From: Rhodocollybia butyracea
Lineage: Eukaryota; Basidiomycota; Agaricomycetes; Agaricales; Omphalotaceae
Assembly: GCA_015501585.1 (NCBI GenBank)
Contig: JADNRY010000003.1
Location: 620,001-684,000 of the forward strand
Length of the DNA stretch: 64,000 bases
Direction: 5' to 3'
The translations under genes and the position numbers were made by a program. Positions within the stretch are counted from its first letter, which is position 1, and each line of letters starts with the position of its first letter. Below are positions 34,144 through 49,720 of the stretch, piece by piece. The notes beneath the pieces were generated by a model that saw nothing but the letters and a program-made list of their open reading frames with translations, was not told where the DNA came from and made no database searches.

Positions 34144-34375
34144 CATAGTATTTTCAGTATAGCATTCGGTACCAATTCGCTTAGAATTCGCTTGTATCCA
34201 GGACAGATCGGAATGTTCCCCGTGTCACATCTCCAAAAACATTCAGAGTGTGACAGACCATTGATACATCATGATTTGATTCATATATATAAAAGGATTT
34301 TACACTTTTCTCCTTCCCTCAACACTGTGACAAAGGATAGAAAGCAGGCTTTCTTCGTACGCTCATTATTACAAC

Positions 34376-36599
<2,224 letters not shown>

Positions 36600-38445
36600 T
36601 TGTTAATCAGTATATATTGGTTCACCTTTGAATCAAGCAAGCTAATTCTACATAGCTCGATGCTGCCTACTTATACAGCTCACTAATTTTGAACGGAGTA
36701 CCATTTGTTTCTTGCTTATTTATGGATTCATATACTTACAACCATCGTTTTACCTATCATGCTGCTCATTCTTTACTGTCTTTTTAATTCCGCGGATATC
36801 AGTGTACGGCTCACCATTCTTTATTAATCTCGTCAATTATACATATATTATCTTGTACTACAGCGGCGCCTTGTCTTTTTGCATCACTTTCCTTTATTAA
36901 TCTCTAGCTCTGGAATTTTCCGTCCCTTCACTTACTAAAGTTTAATGTATTGAATAAATATTATTGCAGTAATCAATGAAGCAGGCACACTTTCGACTGA
37001 TAAGGGACGCTTTGACCTTGTGTAGGTTGGGGCTTCGACGCTCAAGTTCAAGGCCTGCTATCTGAACGAGTGTTGATCCTAGGCAGAAATTTGGCCAGAA
37101 ATGGTCTTGATTTTCAGCAATACCTGTGTACAGGTTCGGTCAAAACAAACACAGAACAGCACAGAACCCTCAGAGACAACAAGAGACAACTCGGAACAAA
37201 TTCATGATCTATGGCTTTGGGTACACCGGGTTTGATCAAAAAAGTCTAGCCCAGGAATCAAGTATCCAAGCACTATCCAAGCTCATCGCCCAATATCAGG
37301 GTAACTTGAAGTCGAGTCATGATAATGATATTGACTGTATTGAGAAAGCCGTAATCGTTCGAGTCATGGATGGTGCACGCGTATCCACCGTGGCGCCGCT
37401 GACATGGGCAATGAATAATCTGGTATGAATCTCGAAATGATACGAGTAAGGTTACACAGCCCAATCGGCGTAGCCAATTAGTTGGTATACTAGAAAGCTC
37501 AACTCCTGAAAAAGAAGTCTTGTGCGTGACTCATTCATATAAAGCTTTGGTAACACATTTCCCCCAAACAGAAAGAGGGAGGGAAAAACCAAGTCTCTGG
37601 CATGAAGGCGTAGCTGCACTGTGCAACTACGGTGGCCTTTAAGGCTCTTGCTGGATCCTGGGCAACTTCCAGTTAAGCTTCATTGGTGACACAACACACA
37701 TAACACACAAATGGTAGCAAAACCATGCCCCATCAACACCGCAGAGCTTCATGAGAGGAGGAGCAAAGCATCCGATTAAGTAAAAACGGCGGCCTGTACA
37801 TTGAGAACGTCAGAATCTCCACGATTTCCCTCCTCTTCTCCTGTTCCATGTGTCAACTCAGATGTGTCAGGAACAAAATTGCTGCTCCAGTCGAAGAGAA
37901 AAATCATCTGTTTGAGTAACTCCATCATGGAGCTGAATGAGCGGGCGAAAGTGCGGAATGGAGGATGCGGATAAATCTCAAGAGTCGGTGCGAAGAATAG
38001 TACTAAGTTCATGCGTTGTGCTCAGATCATCGATGTAATTCAGGGAGGGACGAAGCGGGTGATCGAGCCCGAGGGTTAGTTATTTGAATATCCCAATGAC
38101 AACGTAGGGCCGGGCTCTTTTGGGACCACTTGGCCGGTTTATTCCTTATTCTTTCCATCCTTCCATCCTTTATCACCAACTTACATAAGGTTTGTAGTCG
38201 TAAGCACAAAGACCATACAGCAGCATACAGCCTTGTCAACTATATCAGTGGTAGTATCACTACGGGGTGTATTCGGCATGATTGATTCGGCAAATCGTGA
38301 AAGATCGTGGACCTCGCTCGCAGTCGGTTAAATTCTGCGGCAGCCGATTGACTCATTAGTTGTTACGAAATCAACTTTGCACTACTTATATCAACGGACC
38401 TGACTTGACATACGTTGCTTCTCTCCACCATCTTCGACTTGCAAG
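36600..38445. other. Long intergenic region, no supported gene
   Basis: About 1.85 kb. AT-rich around 36600-36960 (3' UTR of the kinase). Open frames at 37126-37428 (plus) and 37776-38012 (minus, 78 residues, MNLVLFFAPTLEIYPHPPFR...) lack any domain or splice support; the second could be a real small gene but I would not call it. TATA-like and CT-rich sequence precedes the transporter ATG near 38380-38440. Confidence 0.4.
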
Positions 38446-41400
38446 ATGTCGGATTCACGGCCGAGTAGTGCAGACGAGAACGAGAAAACTACTCTCAATC
38501 ACAATGAAAGGAAACGGTTCTTCTGGCAAAAGTCTCCCGTCACGACGAAAGGAAAAGATGTTGACGATGAGAAGGAATCTCAAGCGGAGCCTGAAGTGGT
38601 TCAACCTGTAGAAAAAGATGTTGAGCCGGTTGGTTTTGCAGAGCTGTTTAGGTATGGATCCCATCATGTCTGGTCCCTGTTAATTCACTCCAAAATACCC
38701 AGATTCTCTACCAAGGGGGAGCTGATGCTAGATTTTATTGGCCTTGTGGCAGCAGCTGCGGCTGGTGCTGCTCAAGTGCGTCCTTTATTGAATTTATGAA
38801 CATGTATTTACTGGTTTTTAGCCTCTTATGTCTTTACTGTTCGGAAAGCTGACGCAGTCGTTTGTCTCATTCCAAATGACGGTCAATGCGATGAATGGGG
38901 GTACCGGGAATGCCACACTGACAGCCGAAGCCCAAAACGATTTCCCTTCCAGAGCTGCTAGCTTCCGTAAAGAGTCTTCCCTAGACGCAATGTATCTTAC
39001 ATTTATCGGTTTGTTTTAATCATTCTTTACTCTCATTTCGTCTCATATATGCTTTGCAGGAGTGGGTATGTTTGTCTGCACCTACATCTATATGTATGTA
39101 TGGACTTACACAGGTACTTGTTGTTCAAATCTAATGAAACTTCGACTTATAACCTATGTTCATAGGGGAGATTAACGCGAAGCGCATTCGCGAGAGATAT
39201 CTACAAGCTGTTTTGCGTCAGGATATTCAGTTCTTCGATAAAGTGGGCGCCGGAGAAGTAGCTACGCGTATCCAGACGGACACACGTGAGATCAACATCT
39301 GGCTTGTCGTCTTGTTTCTCATAATTATTCATAAACAGATCTGGTGCAGCAAGGCATGTCAGAGAAGGTCGCTCTAGTTGTCAACTTTCTCTCGGCGTTC
39401 TTCACTGGTTTCATTCTTGCATACGCACGTAATTGGAGGCTTGCATTGTATGTCCTTATTGCCCTCTGTTGATTTTTTACTAAATGAACGAATCTTAGAG
39501 CAATGAGCTCCATCATACCATGTATCGGTAATAATATATTTCAACTCTCATAATGACTTCTTTTTTATATGATGTTGCTCCTATTCAGGTATCGCCGGAG
39601 GGTTAATGAACAAGTTCATCTCAAAATACATGCAGTACGCACTTGTGACCATCTTACGATCTGATATTCATTTTATTGCTCGTTAGGCTAGCTCTCAAGG
39701 CCGTTGCTGACGGTGGGACTCTCGCTGAGGAAGTTATTTCGACAGTTCGTACAGCACAGGCTTTCGGAACACAGTCTATCCTTGCCTCCTTGTATGACAC
39801 GCACATTGAAAATTCTTCAGTGGTCGACGCGAAGGCCGCAATTTGGTAATTTAATTTCTCAAAATTTAAGGTTCGTTGGCTAACCAACTCATAGGCACGG
39901 AGGAGGACTCGCCGTCTTCTTTTTCATTATCTATGCGTCATATGCTCTAGGTGCGTTCATTGAAGAAGACTTGTTCCGCTTCAACTCAATTATTTGCTGC
40001 AGCTTTCTACTTTGGCACCACGCTCATCCTTGACGGTCACGGTAAGCACACTCGTAATGGGATGGTACCTTCCCTTACTGATAGGTATGTACAGCTAACG
40101 CTGGAGAGGTTATCAACGTGTTCATGGCCATCCTCATTGGTTCATTTTCATTGGCCTTGTTGGCTCCTGAGATGCAAGGTTAGAGTTCTTGTACTTGTTA
40201 CACTGGACTATATCACTTAACCTAATTTAACATAGCAATCACGCACGGACGAGGTGCTGCTGCGAAGTTGTTTGCGACCATCGATCGTGTCCCCGCTATT
40301 GACTCTGCAGATCCTTCAGGGTTGAAACCAGAGCACGTCGAAGGAGAGATCACATTGGAAAACATCAAATTTGCTTACCCTTCCCGCCCTGGTGTCGTTG
40401 TTGTGAAGGATCTATCATTGAACTTCCGTGCAGGTAGAACTGCAGCCCTTGTCGGGGCTTCGGGTTCGGGAAAATCGACCGTCATATCTCTTGTTGAGAG
40501 ATTCTATGATCCTCTCTCCGGTGTTGTTAAACTTGATGGCCGAGACATCAGGACGCTTAACCTCAAATGGCTGCGTTCTCAAATTGGACTTGTATCTCAG
40601 GAGCCTACTCTCTTCGCCACAACAATCAAAGGGAATGTAGCGCACGGTCTTATCGGAACGCAATTCGAACACTTGAATGAAGAAGAGAAATTTACGCTGA
40701 TCAAGGAAGCATGCGTCAAGTCGAACGCTGATGGCTTTATCTCTAAATTGCCTAACGGGTATGATACCATGGTTGGAGGCGAGTTATTTCTGTTTTTTTC
40801 ACTGCTGACTAATGACATCTTTTCCTCAGAGCGTGGATTCCTCCTGAGTGGAGGTCAGAAACGTATGTGGTTTACTAATGATGTCAACGAGTTTTACCAA
40901 ACGCTATTTCCCTAGAACGTATTGCCATTGCGCGTGCTATTGTCTCCGATCCTCGTGTGCTGCTGCTCGACGAAGCTACTAGTGCTCTCGATACGCAAAG
41001 CGAAGGTGTCGTACAGGATGCTCTGGACAAAGCGGCTGCTGGTAAGTTATGAAACTATCGTGCAATCGCAACTATCGCCTGACGTTCGTTCACAGGTCGA
41101 ACAACAATCACCATTGCCCATCGATTATCGACCATCAAAGACGCCGATGTGATCTTCGTTATGGGAGATGGCTTGGTCCTTGAACAGGGCACTCACAACG
41201 AACTTCTATCTAACGAAAACGGTGCCTATTCCCGGCTTGTTCAGTCACAGAAGCTTCGTGAAGCGGCACAGGTTACCGCAGCCAAGGAATCAGAAGACTC
41301 TGAAGACATTGAGAAGGCTGCCATGGAAGAAATTCCACTCGGTCGCAAGAACACCGGACGTTCCTTGGCCAGCGAGATTATTGAGCACAAACAAAAGGAA

Positions 41401-43819
41401 CAAAAGGAAGAGCGAACCACCTATGGCATTACCTATCTTTTCCGCAGGATGGGCCGTATCAATAAATCAAGTTGGAAGAACTATTTGATTGGGACAATAT
41501 GCGCAATCATCACTGGCCTAGTCTTCCCTGCCTATGGTATCGTTTATGGTATGCAGAGAAACTCAAATATTACAGTTTTCTAATCTTTTTCTTTTGATAG
41601 CCCAGGGAATCAGTGGGTTCTCTCTGACTGGCCATGCTGCTCGAGTTGCTGGGGATCGTAATGCGCTATGGTTCTTCCTAATCGCCCTCGTTTCATGCGT
41701 GTCTATCGGCTTGCAGAATTACCATTTCTCCGCATCTGCTGCAACCCTTACCAGTAAACTTAGGAGATTGAGCTTCCGTGCAATCCTAAGACAAGACAGT
41801 AAGTTACAATAGCATCACCCTAGTCGCTTCTAACGAGCCTTCCTAGTTGAGTTCTTCGATAGAGATGAGCACAGCACTGGCGCTTTGACTTCTGATCTCA
41901 GTGACAATCCCCAGAAGGTGAATGGGCTTGCCGGTGTTACACTTGGAGCGTAAGTGTTAATTCCGTTTGCCGATCTGGTCTAACTAGCTATCCATCATTA
42001 CAGTATCGTTCAAAGTGCTTCAACCCTTGTTGGAGGAGTCATTGTTGGATTGATCTTCGCTTGGCGCATTGGCATCGTTGGTAATTCGTTTTGACTCGCG
42101 TTTTTAATTGCGAGTACTGAGGAGCATTTGTAGGTTTCGCGTTAATGCCTTTGTTAGTCACTGCCGGATACATCCGACTGGTAAGTGTTATTGCTAGATC
42201 GCACTGGCTGACCTCACGTTCGAATGACAGCGCGTGGTTGTGCTCAAGGACCAAGCAAACAAGAAGGAGCACGCGGCGTCTGCCCAACTCGCATGTGAAG
42301 CGGTATGGACTTTATCATTTAGTCATTCGACGTCTACCTAATCTATGTTTTAGGCTGCATCGATCAGGACTGTTGCCGCCTTGACTCGTGAAGACGACTG
42401 TTGCAACTTGTACAGCAAAAGCTTGGAAGAGCCTCTCCGCAAGTCCAACCGCAGTGCTATATTCAGTAACGGACTCTACAGTTTTTCACAATCGATGATT
42501 TTCTTCGCCATATCTCTCGTCTTTTGGTGGGGTGCCAGATTGGTGTCTGAGCTCAAATATAGCACGTTTGATTTCTTCGTCGGGCTGATGGCAAGTTTTT
42601 TTTGAAGTTCAAACATTAATTGCGTTCACTGACTGCTGAACAGTGTACTACCTTCGGTGCTATACAAGCTGGAAACGTCTTTTCTTTCGTCCCTGATATG
42701 TCTTCGGCAAAAGGTGCTGCCACTGACATTCTCACCTTGCTGGATTCGACACCAGAGATTGATGCAGAGTCTACTGAGGGCAAGCGTCTTGACCCGACTC
42801 TGGTTCGTGGGCAGATACGTTTCGAGGGTATTCACTTCCGGTATCCTACCCGTCCCGGTGTCCGTGTCTTGCGTGATTTGAATCTCCGGATTGAGCCTGG
42901 AACATATATCGCTCTCGTTGGACAGAGTGGCTGCGGTAAAAGTACTGTGTAAGTGAGCATGACTTTCCACGTTACCCCGCTAACACTTGTATGCAGGATC
43001 CAAATGATTGAGCGTTTCTACGATCCTTTGGCTGGTAATATTTACGTGAGTTTTCTCGACGTTTCTTCATCACCAGTCTTCTTACCTTCTTTCTACTTAG
43101 CTCGATGGCGAGAAAATCTCCGACCTCAATGTTACGGACTACCGCAAGGCAATTGCTCTGGTGTCACAGGAACCTACCCTATACGCTGGGACAGTCCGCT
43201 TCAATATATTGCTTGGAGCGATCAAGCCAAGGGAAGAGGTCACACAGGAAGAAATCGAAGACGCCTGTCGCAAAGCGAATATTCTCGAGTTCATCGAGTC
43301 ACTTCCCGAGTATGTCTTAATATGTCTAGTTTTTGTGCGTTCTACTGATGTACGTATCCAGAGGATTCGATACTGAAGTCGGTGGCAAAGGTTCTCAGCT
43401 CTCAGGTAAGCTTGGGCTACTTTTCAGCCATAACGTCTACTAACTGGTCATTAGGTGGTCAAAAACAACGTATAGCGATTGCTAGGGCCCTCTTGCGCAA
43501 TCCCAAAGTTCTATTACTGGACGAGGCTACTTCCGCCCTTGATTCCAACTCTGAAAAGGTTGTCCAGGCGGCTCTTGATCAAGCTTCCAAGGGACGTACC
43601 ACCATTGCCATCGCTCATCGTCTATCTACTATCCAAAACGCTGACATGATGTATGCTTTTTTCTTGATTCTATCTGGTCACATCTAATATGTACTTTTAT
43701 ACAGATACTTCATCAAGGAAGGCGCCGTCAGCGAAGCAGGGACTCACGACGAACTCCTAAATCAAAAGGGAGATTACTACGAATTCGTGCAGCTACAAGC
43801 TCTTAGCAAGAAGGACTAA
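38446..43819 (+). CDS. Full-length ABCB-type multidrug/peptide exporter (TMD-NBD)2
   Basis: Start ATG 38446 with a charged cytosolic N-terminus. Half one: membrane segments ([73 protein letters not shown]), then NBD1 with Walker [10 protein letters not shown] (about 40456), Q-loop VSQEPTLFA, signature [15 protein letters not shown] (joined across the intron 40864-40917), Walker [14 protein letters not shown] and H-loop IAHRLSTI. A linker rich in charged residues follows (about 41270-41420). Half two repeats the plan: Walker [10 protein letters not shown] (about 42931), [29 protein letters not shown] (split by 43407-43455), [23 protein letters not shown]. It ends with [10 protein letters not shown] and TAA 43817-43819. 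More than 20 introns. Both ATP sites look catalytic. Closest functional groups: fungal Mdr1-type drug pumps and the Ste6 a-factor exporter; these cannot be separated here. Confidence 0.92.
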
Positions 43820-44667
43820 ACTAAACTTATTACACGATTGAATATGTATGGAACAAGCTAAAGATGGAATAATTTCTGAGATATCCTTTTGTACCATATA
43901 TTTTATCACCCCTCCTAGAGCTATACCTTCTGCTATCTACATTTACTTATGAATTTTCATGACTTTCTCTTTCGGAGTAGTAGTAGTAATTTTACCAACT
44001 TTTTATTGTTTGGCCCCCAGTGTTGCACATTGCACCCCAGTGATAGACCTTGAGAACAAGCAGGATCGAGCCTAATCATGCCTCGTTTCCACCTGTGATG
44101 GTTGAGATGGTTGAGTGAGTTTAGATATTTTGTACAAGCGAGTAGAAGGCTTCAGCCGACTGTAAAATGGCATGTGACAGAATACTGGAGAATGGACCCC
44201 ATCCGATACTGTAGCTGAAAGCCCGGCGGAACTACGTCTGTTCATAGAACGCGACGATCGCTAGCAACGAAACCGGGGGAGGGCTCGGAGAAGAGATTGT
44301 TGACTGATAGTAAGTAACCTAGTACGATTCCACCCGCTAAAATCTTCATTATGGTCCAATAAACTAGCTATACGTGAAACTTGGTGAGATCGTTGGCGAT
44401 GGTCGGTGGTGTATGAAAGTTAACGGTGAAAAACGAGTGACACAAGGGTCGTCGATATAGCTTGAGCGCCTTACCCGCCGGACCGAAACAACCAGCGTCT
44501 AACTCACATCTTGCTTCTTCGAGAAAAGTTCGTGCCAATATGCTCATATCACTCGACATCCTTGACCATCTTACGGGCCGTGCATAAAAAATTATAGATC
44601 ACCTGTCTGCAAAGTTCGTTCACAGCTGCGAATATAAAATGAACAACTCTGAAGGCTCACACCACCA
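43820..44667. other. Intergenic, no supported gene
   Basis: About 850 bases between the ABC transporter stop and the esterase start. A TATA-like TATAAAATGAAC (about 44633) lies close to the esterase ATG. No other feature seen. Confidence 0.45.
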
Positions 44668-46156
44668 ATGCCAATGCTTCGCCTCAAGTTCCTTCCTCTC
44701 ATCCAGCTTTTGACTGTAAGTGCGGCCTTTGCTGCTACCTCCTTCAATTGGGACTCGACGAAATATGTCTACGCGTTTGGTGACTCGTACACGTTTGTAC
44801 AAGGTACTTTAGGAAATCCCAACTTCAGGCGAGTAGAACTCATAATAATAACCACTGTTTTTGAATTTGGGACATGGCAGTTTCATTGGGGACGTGCTGG
44901 ATCTAGCTTTTACACCTCAACAAATATTTTCTGATGAAATTATTCCTAGAAATGTAAATGTTTCCCCCAGAGCTCTATACTCATTGCCTGACATTGAATT
45001 CCGAAGACAAGCTCAGAGGCTTCCAACTGGGTGCGTCTCCACTCTCGCTTTGAGACTCCCAATCATTATTGACCTTGGGATCCAAAAGATTGAATTTCTG
45101 ACTGGCTGCTTCGGAGGAAAGCCTTCTGACTGCGAGAAACAGTTGTGGAATTTCGCATTCGCTGGGTAAACTTACCTTTATATCAACCTTCATATCCCCG
45201 TTTATCGTGATGAGCAACTAGGTCGGACATATCTGCTGCTCTCCTACCTCGCCACCACGATTTTACGACTTCGCTTGTCGAACAAGTGGGGCAATGGGTT
45301 ACATTTGCTTCAGATGTCCTGCCGCACCCCGAGAACGAGACGCTGACGTTCTGGTGGATTGGTATCAACGATACGGGCGATACACTGAACAACGCATCGG
45401 TAAACTACTACCTCAGATCTTGAAGTGTGAGGATTTCTCAACAAAAACTCCGAATTTGAAGATCACGGATTTTGCTGCATTTTGGGAAACAGAAATGATC
45501 GCTTATTTCGATGCTGTGGTACGTTGCGACTCATAAGTTCTTTCGTATTTTTTGAAAGCTGTGGCCTAGCAAATGGCATTCGATAACGGACTCTCAAAAC
45601 ACGTTTTCATTAATGTTCCTCCAGAGGTGCGTCGTCATTGTGACTACTTATTTTGTCTTTACACAGTATACCAGGATCGTAATCCGGCTACCCTCGGAAC
45701 GAGTAATGAACCAAAACTCGAGAGCAACGTTCAAATGTTTAATGACGCCTTGTCCAATCACACTGCAGGGTTCGCAGAGCAGAATCCCAGTGAGCTTTTC
45801 ATGATTTTTTTATGATCACTGTCTCATATATGACTCAGGTGCCACCGTTATGACTTTCGACTCGCACGCGGTCTTTAGTTTCATTCTAGACCATCCATCT
45901 GACTTTGGGTTTACCAATATTACTGGGTAAGCACACCGAACTTGTTAAGACATCACATCCACCTGAAAGAGGAGTGTAGCTTTTGCACCTGTGAAGATCC
46001 CACAGGTTTCTTCTGGTTCAGTGAGCGCCTTGCCTTCCTTCAATTAGCATTAGCAAACTCAGGTACTCATTCATAGACGATGGCCACCCTACCCAAGCTG
46101 TTCACAAGTTGGTAGCTGCAGCGCTTCGTTCTCAACTAGAAGCAGCTAGTGCTTAA
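44668..46156 (+). CDS. Secreted SGNH/GDSL-type esterase (CE16-like)
   Basis: Start ATG 44668; the first ~23 residues (MPMLRLKFLPLIQLLTVSAA FA) form a signal peptide. Block I is FGDSYTFVQGT, with the catalytic Ser in GDSY. Then WVEFLTGCFGG-type block II sequence (EFLTGCFGGKPSDCEKQLWN FAFAG), block III FWWIGINDTGDTL with the oxyanion Asn, and block V DDGHPTQAVHKLVAAAL with the catalytic Asp and His. Putative N-glycosylation sites include NET, NDT, NAS, NHT and NIT. Several introns of about 45-60 nt are required; some exon joins near 45000-45080 and 45400-45450 are not certain. Stop TAA 46154-46156. Family members remove acetyl groups from plant hemicellulose; substrate here is inferred from family resemblance. 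Convergent with the VAP gene. Confidence 0.85.
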
Positions 46157-46365
46157 GATAATATCACATTTATGTATGTATCCTCTGTCGTTAAGTTTAA
46201 ATATCGATACGCTATATGAGAAACGGCAAGGAGTGGATGGCGGATGTGTTACCTTAAGGACCGCAAAAAGGGAGAAAAAAAAATAGAAAAAATAACTATC
46301 ACCGCCACGGTGCACGCTGACAACGACAGAGGAAAAAAAAAAATGAAGGCTGGAGACTGTGTTGA

Positions 46366-47657
46366 TTAGAAGAAGAGATATGTCATTATGAATACTCCCT
46401 GTGATTGAAGAATCAAGATGAGCTTGCGGAATTCAGAGCGAGAACCAAGTCAACTCACCAGGGAGATGATGACCACTACTTGTAGAGGCACTCCCTCTTG
46501 AGGCATCGGTCCCTCTTCTATCATCGTCCCAACTTCACTAGGCGCAATAGTGATATCGTCCGAGAGCCTCCTTGTTCGTTTCCTGAGTTCTGGGGGTGGC
46601 GCAGCAGCAGCCAAAAGTGACCTCAGTCTCTCGATCTCCGCCCGGGCATCAGTGAGTTCTTCGGAAAGGTCTGGCTGTTGTTCAGGCGTGACAGCTGGAA
46701 TGAGAACAGGTACCACCGGAGCGGGAGCCGGGGCAGGTGGCTCGAACATAGGAACGGCTTCTGGCGTCGTCTCCGGAGGTTGAACAAAAACGGAAACTGG
46801 AGGTACTGGAACGTCCTCGGGAGCATCGTGGTGTTGTTCTTCCTCTTCCTGAGTGAGTAATGGCTCCGTCTCTGGGACAAACTCTGGTATGTCATGTCCA
46901 TTGACTGCTGGATGCTGGCGAACGGTATCAAACTGCCGCTGTAAATCGGTTAGTCATGTCCAACGAGAGATCAAAGCACGTACGGAGTCAGGCATTAACG
47001 AGCTCTGGTTGATCATGTTCTCGTCTTCCTCTTCCAACGGCTGTCCTTCGGCTGGCAGATAGACCACTTTCAGTTTCAGTTGGTGTACCTTGTTAGCCTC
47101 GTCCGTGTTTCCTTCTGGAACCGTCCACTACGAATAGCTATTGTAAGGAGTGGCTAGAGAGATGAAAGATGAAAAAACCCACAATCTCCTGCAAGGGTTT
47201 TTGTTCTTTTTCCGGAGTAATGAGGGTGCTCTGGATTAAAAACTTGTCTTTGCACTTGGCATTAAGCGGTGGTTCTTCTTTGAGGGGCTGCAGCATAACT
47301 ATCGAAAAGTTTAGTGCTCTTCTAACGGGCGAAAGAGGCTCAAAAGCGCACCCGAAACTTCGACGCTTGCACCCGGCTCTATTCTTCCCGAATTTGGTCG
47401 TACACAGTACAACTGGTAACGGAAAGCAGTCAGAACAATCGCAGAATTTTCGGTGGAAATTTTTGAAGACCTTTGGTGCTGTAGTTTTAACTTTGAAGCC
47501 GACGGGCTGAGCATGAGGGTTGGATATCGTCAAGGACCTCTTGACGAGAGCAGTAAGTGGACCTGGGTATAAGCTTATCAGGACTGTTAGCAGGAGATAG
47601 TTTCGAAGACGCACGACTAAATCCAAGAGAACTGCTGGGATTTAGATATACAGACAT
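46366..47657 (-). CDS. SCS2: VAP family ER membrane-contact protein (Scs2)
   Basis: VAP proteins tether the ER to other membranes by binding FFAT motifs with their MSP domain. Start ATG at 47657 (RC): MSVYLNPSSSLGF, then an intron whose removal gives SRPLTALVKRSLTISNPHAQ with PVGFKVKTTAPK, the FFAT-binding face. Further exons give YCVRPNSGRIEPGASVEVS, VMLQPLKEEPPLNAKCKDKF, LIQSTLITPEKEQKPLQEIW. A Pro/Glu-rich linker leads to a coiled coil (LSEELTDARAEIERLRSLLA). The last intron (GTGAGT from about 46459) joins VVVIISL to GVFIMTYLFF, a C-terminal tail anchor, ending TAA 46366-46368. Domain order MSP-coiled coil-TM is complete. CACGTG at 47720-47725 lies about 63 bp upstream of the start. Confidence 0.92.
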
Positions 47658-48600
47658 TTTGGAGGAGGAGGAGTGTTAAAGTGCCGCGTGGGGAAAGACA
47701 GAGATTTCTGCTTATAGGCCACGTGGATATGATGAAAATGGTTTCCCTCATGCTCTCTGCGTGTTTTCAACGAAATTAGATGGCAGTGCGACTACATGAC
47801 TCCATTTCAAGACGAGAAATCTCATCTTTGCACACTTGCAACAAAAAAACCACAAGAAAAATTTCGCTACTCTAGAGGTGAATCAGTTATGGCGATCCTT
47901 CAAGCTCCAAGTTTCAAGGTTGTCAGCTCCTTCGCAAGGTAGTACCGGTCTCAAAATTGACTCAAATTCATTGATGCGAGGAAAGCAAGTAACACCGCCC
48001 TTGAAACGACTGAAGCTTTCAACCTTGATAACAACGCCCGCTAGTAACCACAGACTTTTGGAGAGCAGGTAATGTAAGTAGGACGGCTTTGAGCGAATCG
48101 TTCTCTTCACTCTCGTGAACTTAGTCTGCGAAGACTACTATGGACGATTAATTAGGTTTTCTTCCCAAATAAAGTTGAGAACACTCAACTTATGTAACGT
48201 TTCCAATTTTTTTGCTTTGTAGTTCAATGTTTCTGAATTACCTGAATTCGGCCTTCCAAGTCTGCTGCCAAACCTCAATCAGGACTGTATACACAGCAAA
48301 GTATGTACCAGTGAGATTCAAATGTGTTTCAAAGGGAGCTCAATTATTCATTTGGGAACTAGACGCTCAGACACGTATATCTTAGCTCGCTTCGCAACAT
48401 TCATTAGGTAACATGTTATTTCCCTCAGCACCGAGCGCTTGGATTCTGGGAGCCGCCGATGTTGAGGTGGGGGAAGGGAGGGGAAGGGTGGAACTCGGCT
48501 CAAGCATGACCTCCTCTTCCAAGGCGTCGCTTGTGAGCGCCATACATAACAAAAACGGGCCATTTTGATTCACAATGCTCCTGCTGGTAATGACGGCTTA
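47658..48600. other. Intergenic between VAP and the kinase array, no supported gene
   Basis: Contains the VAP promoter (CACGTG at 47720-47725 in GGCCACGTGG) and short open frames on both strands with no recognisable content. Confidence 0.4.
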
Positions 48601-48629
48601 GCCCATACGACCTTCCTGGTACGTTTCGC

Positions 48630-49720
48630 TCATCTTGACTTGGGGAAGATAATTTGAAATTACCTTGCAATATCAGGCTTTGACCATCCTATTTTGGAAA
48701 AGTCACTTATAATTATGGCTCTCGGTCACAAAAGATACCAGGATCCCCAGACGCCTCTTCTTCATGGCGATAAGCTATTCAGCTGACTTGTATCTTTCGA
48801 TACCACGCTAATACAAGACTAGTCAGGAAAACATGAGATAGCATCAGATAGGAGACGAATATGCCACAGCTAATTCTTCGTTGGACCCACCCGGGACCCA
48901 CCCGGGCCTGACAACTGTCAAAATTCTGGAATGAAGCGACTTCGTCACCTGGAAACTGTAGTATAATGTACCTGTACCGTACGGTAAGGCTTGGGCATGT
49001 GCCCCTAAGCGGGCAAGTCTCAAAGCCTGACAGAAACTCGTACTCTCTAAGCTTCATACAACTTATTTCCTCACGCCGTGCACCCTCGAAACTTAAAATG
49101 TCAAGACGGTTATGTCAAGACGGTTATTGTTTTATTGTTCCCTAAGAATTGATTCCCGTATGAAGAACAAGGCCGTGACAGCGGCGGATGAGACCAGTTG
49201 CGTTGATATTTGCCTCTTAGACCGCTCCTTGTTGTAAAGCGATTATTGCCATGTCATTGTAGGATGGAGTTGTCCTCAATTTTCCTTTTTTGGACATACC
49301 TAAGTAGCGGCGAGCCAGTTCCTTTAAGATACAGCACTGTCCGATGGGGTCCTGGATCTTTCTTCTTTAGAAATATCTGGCTGACGGAGTGCAGTGGCCT
49401 TCAATTTTTCCCTTTTTGGAAAGAACCGACACGACACAGAGTTGTGTTGGCCACAGATCTTCCTTTTTTGGTGATACCTGGACACAACTACAGCAACTGA
49501 AAGCCGTATGATGCGTTGACATTATGCAGTTGCATATGGCCTGATCAAAACCATTATTTTTGCAAACGGCATTGAATAAAATGGTAACTAAGCTTTAAAA
49601 TTACATACAGCAGTTGGATACCAAGGACCGAACGTAAAATATTATGATAACTGAGAAATAGGTTAACGAAGAGCTAAATGGATAACACAGCAGTAGCAGA
49701 TAACAAGGCGTATAGGACTT
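48630..49720. repeat. 3' flank of kinase copy A, duplicated downstream of copy E
   Basis: This flank aligns by eye with 59636-60504: AGATAATTTGAAATTA, TGCAATATCAGGCTTTGACC, CCCCAGACGCCTCT, GCGAATATGCCAC versus ACGAATATGCCAC, ACCCACCC, AACAAGGC...GACAGCGGCGGATGAGA and TTGATATTTGCCTCTT are shared in order. It differs from the flank shared by copies B, C, D and F. Within it, a degenerate repeat with core TTCCTTTTTTGG occurs about four times between 49282 and 49485, and GACCCACCCGGG is tandemly doubled near 48889-48904. No gene seen. Confidence 0.6.

Noticed and set aside
37776..38012. Minus-strand open frame of 78 codons
   Set aside because: No signal peptide, domain or intron evidence; within range for chance frames in this base composition.
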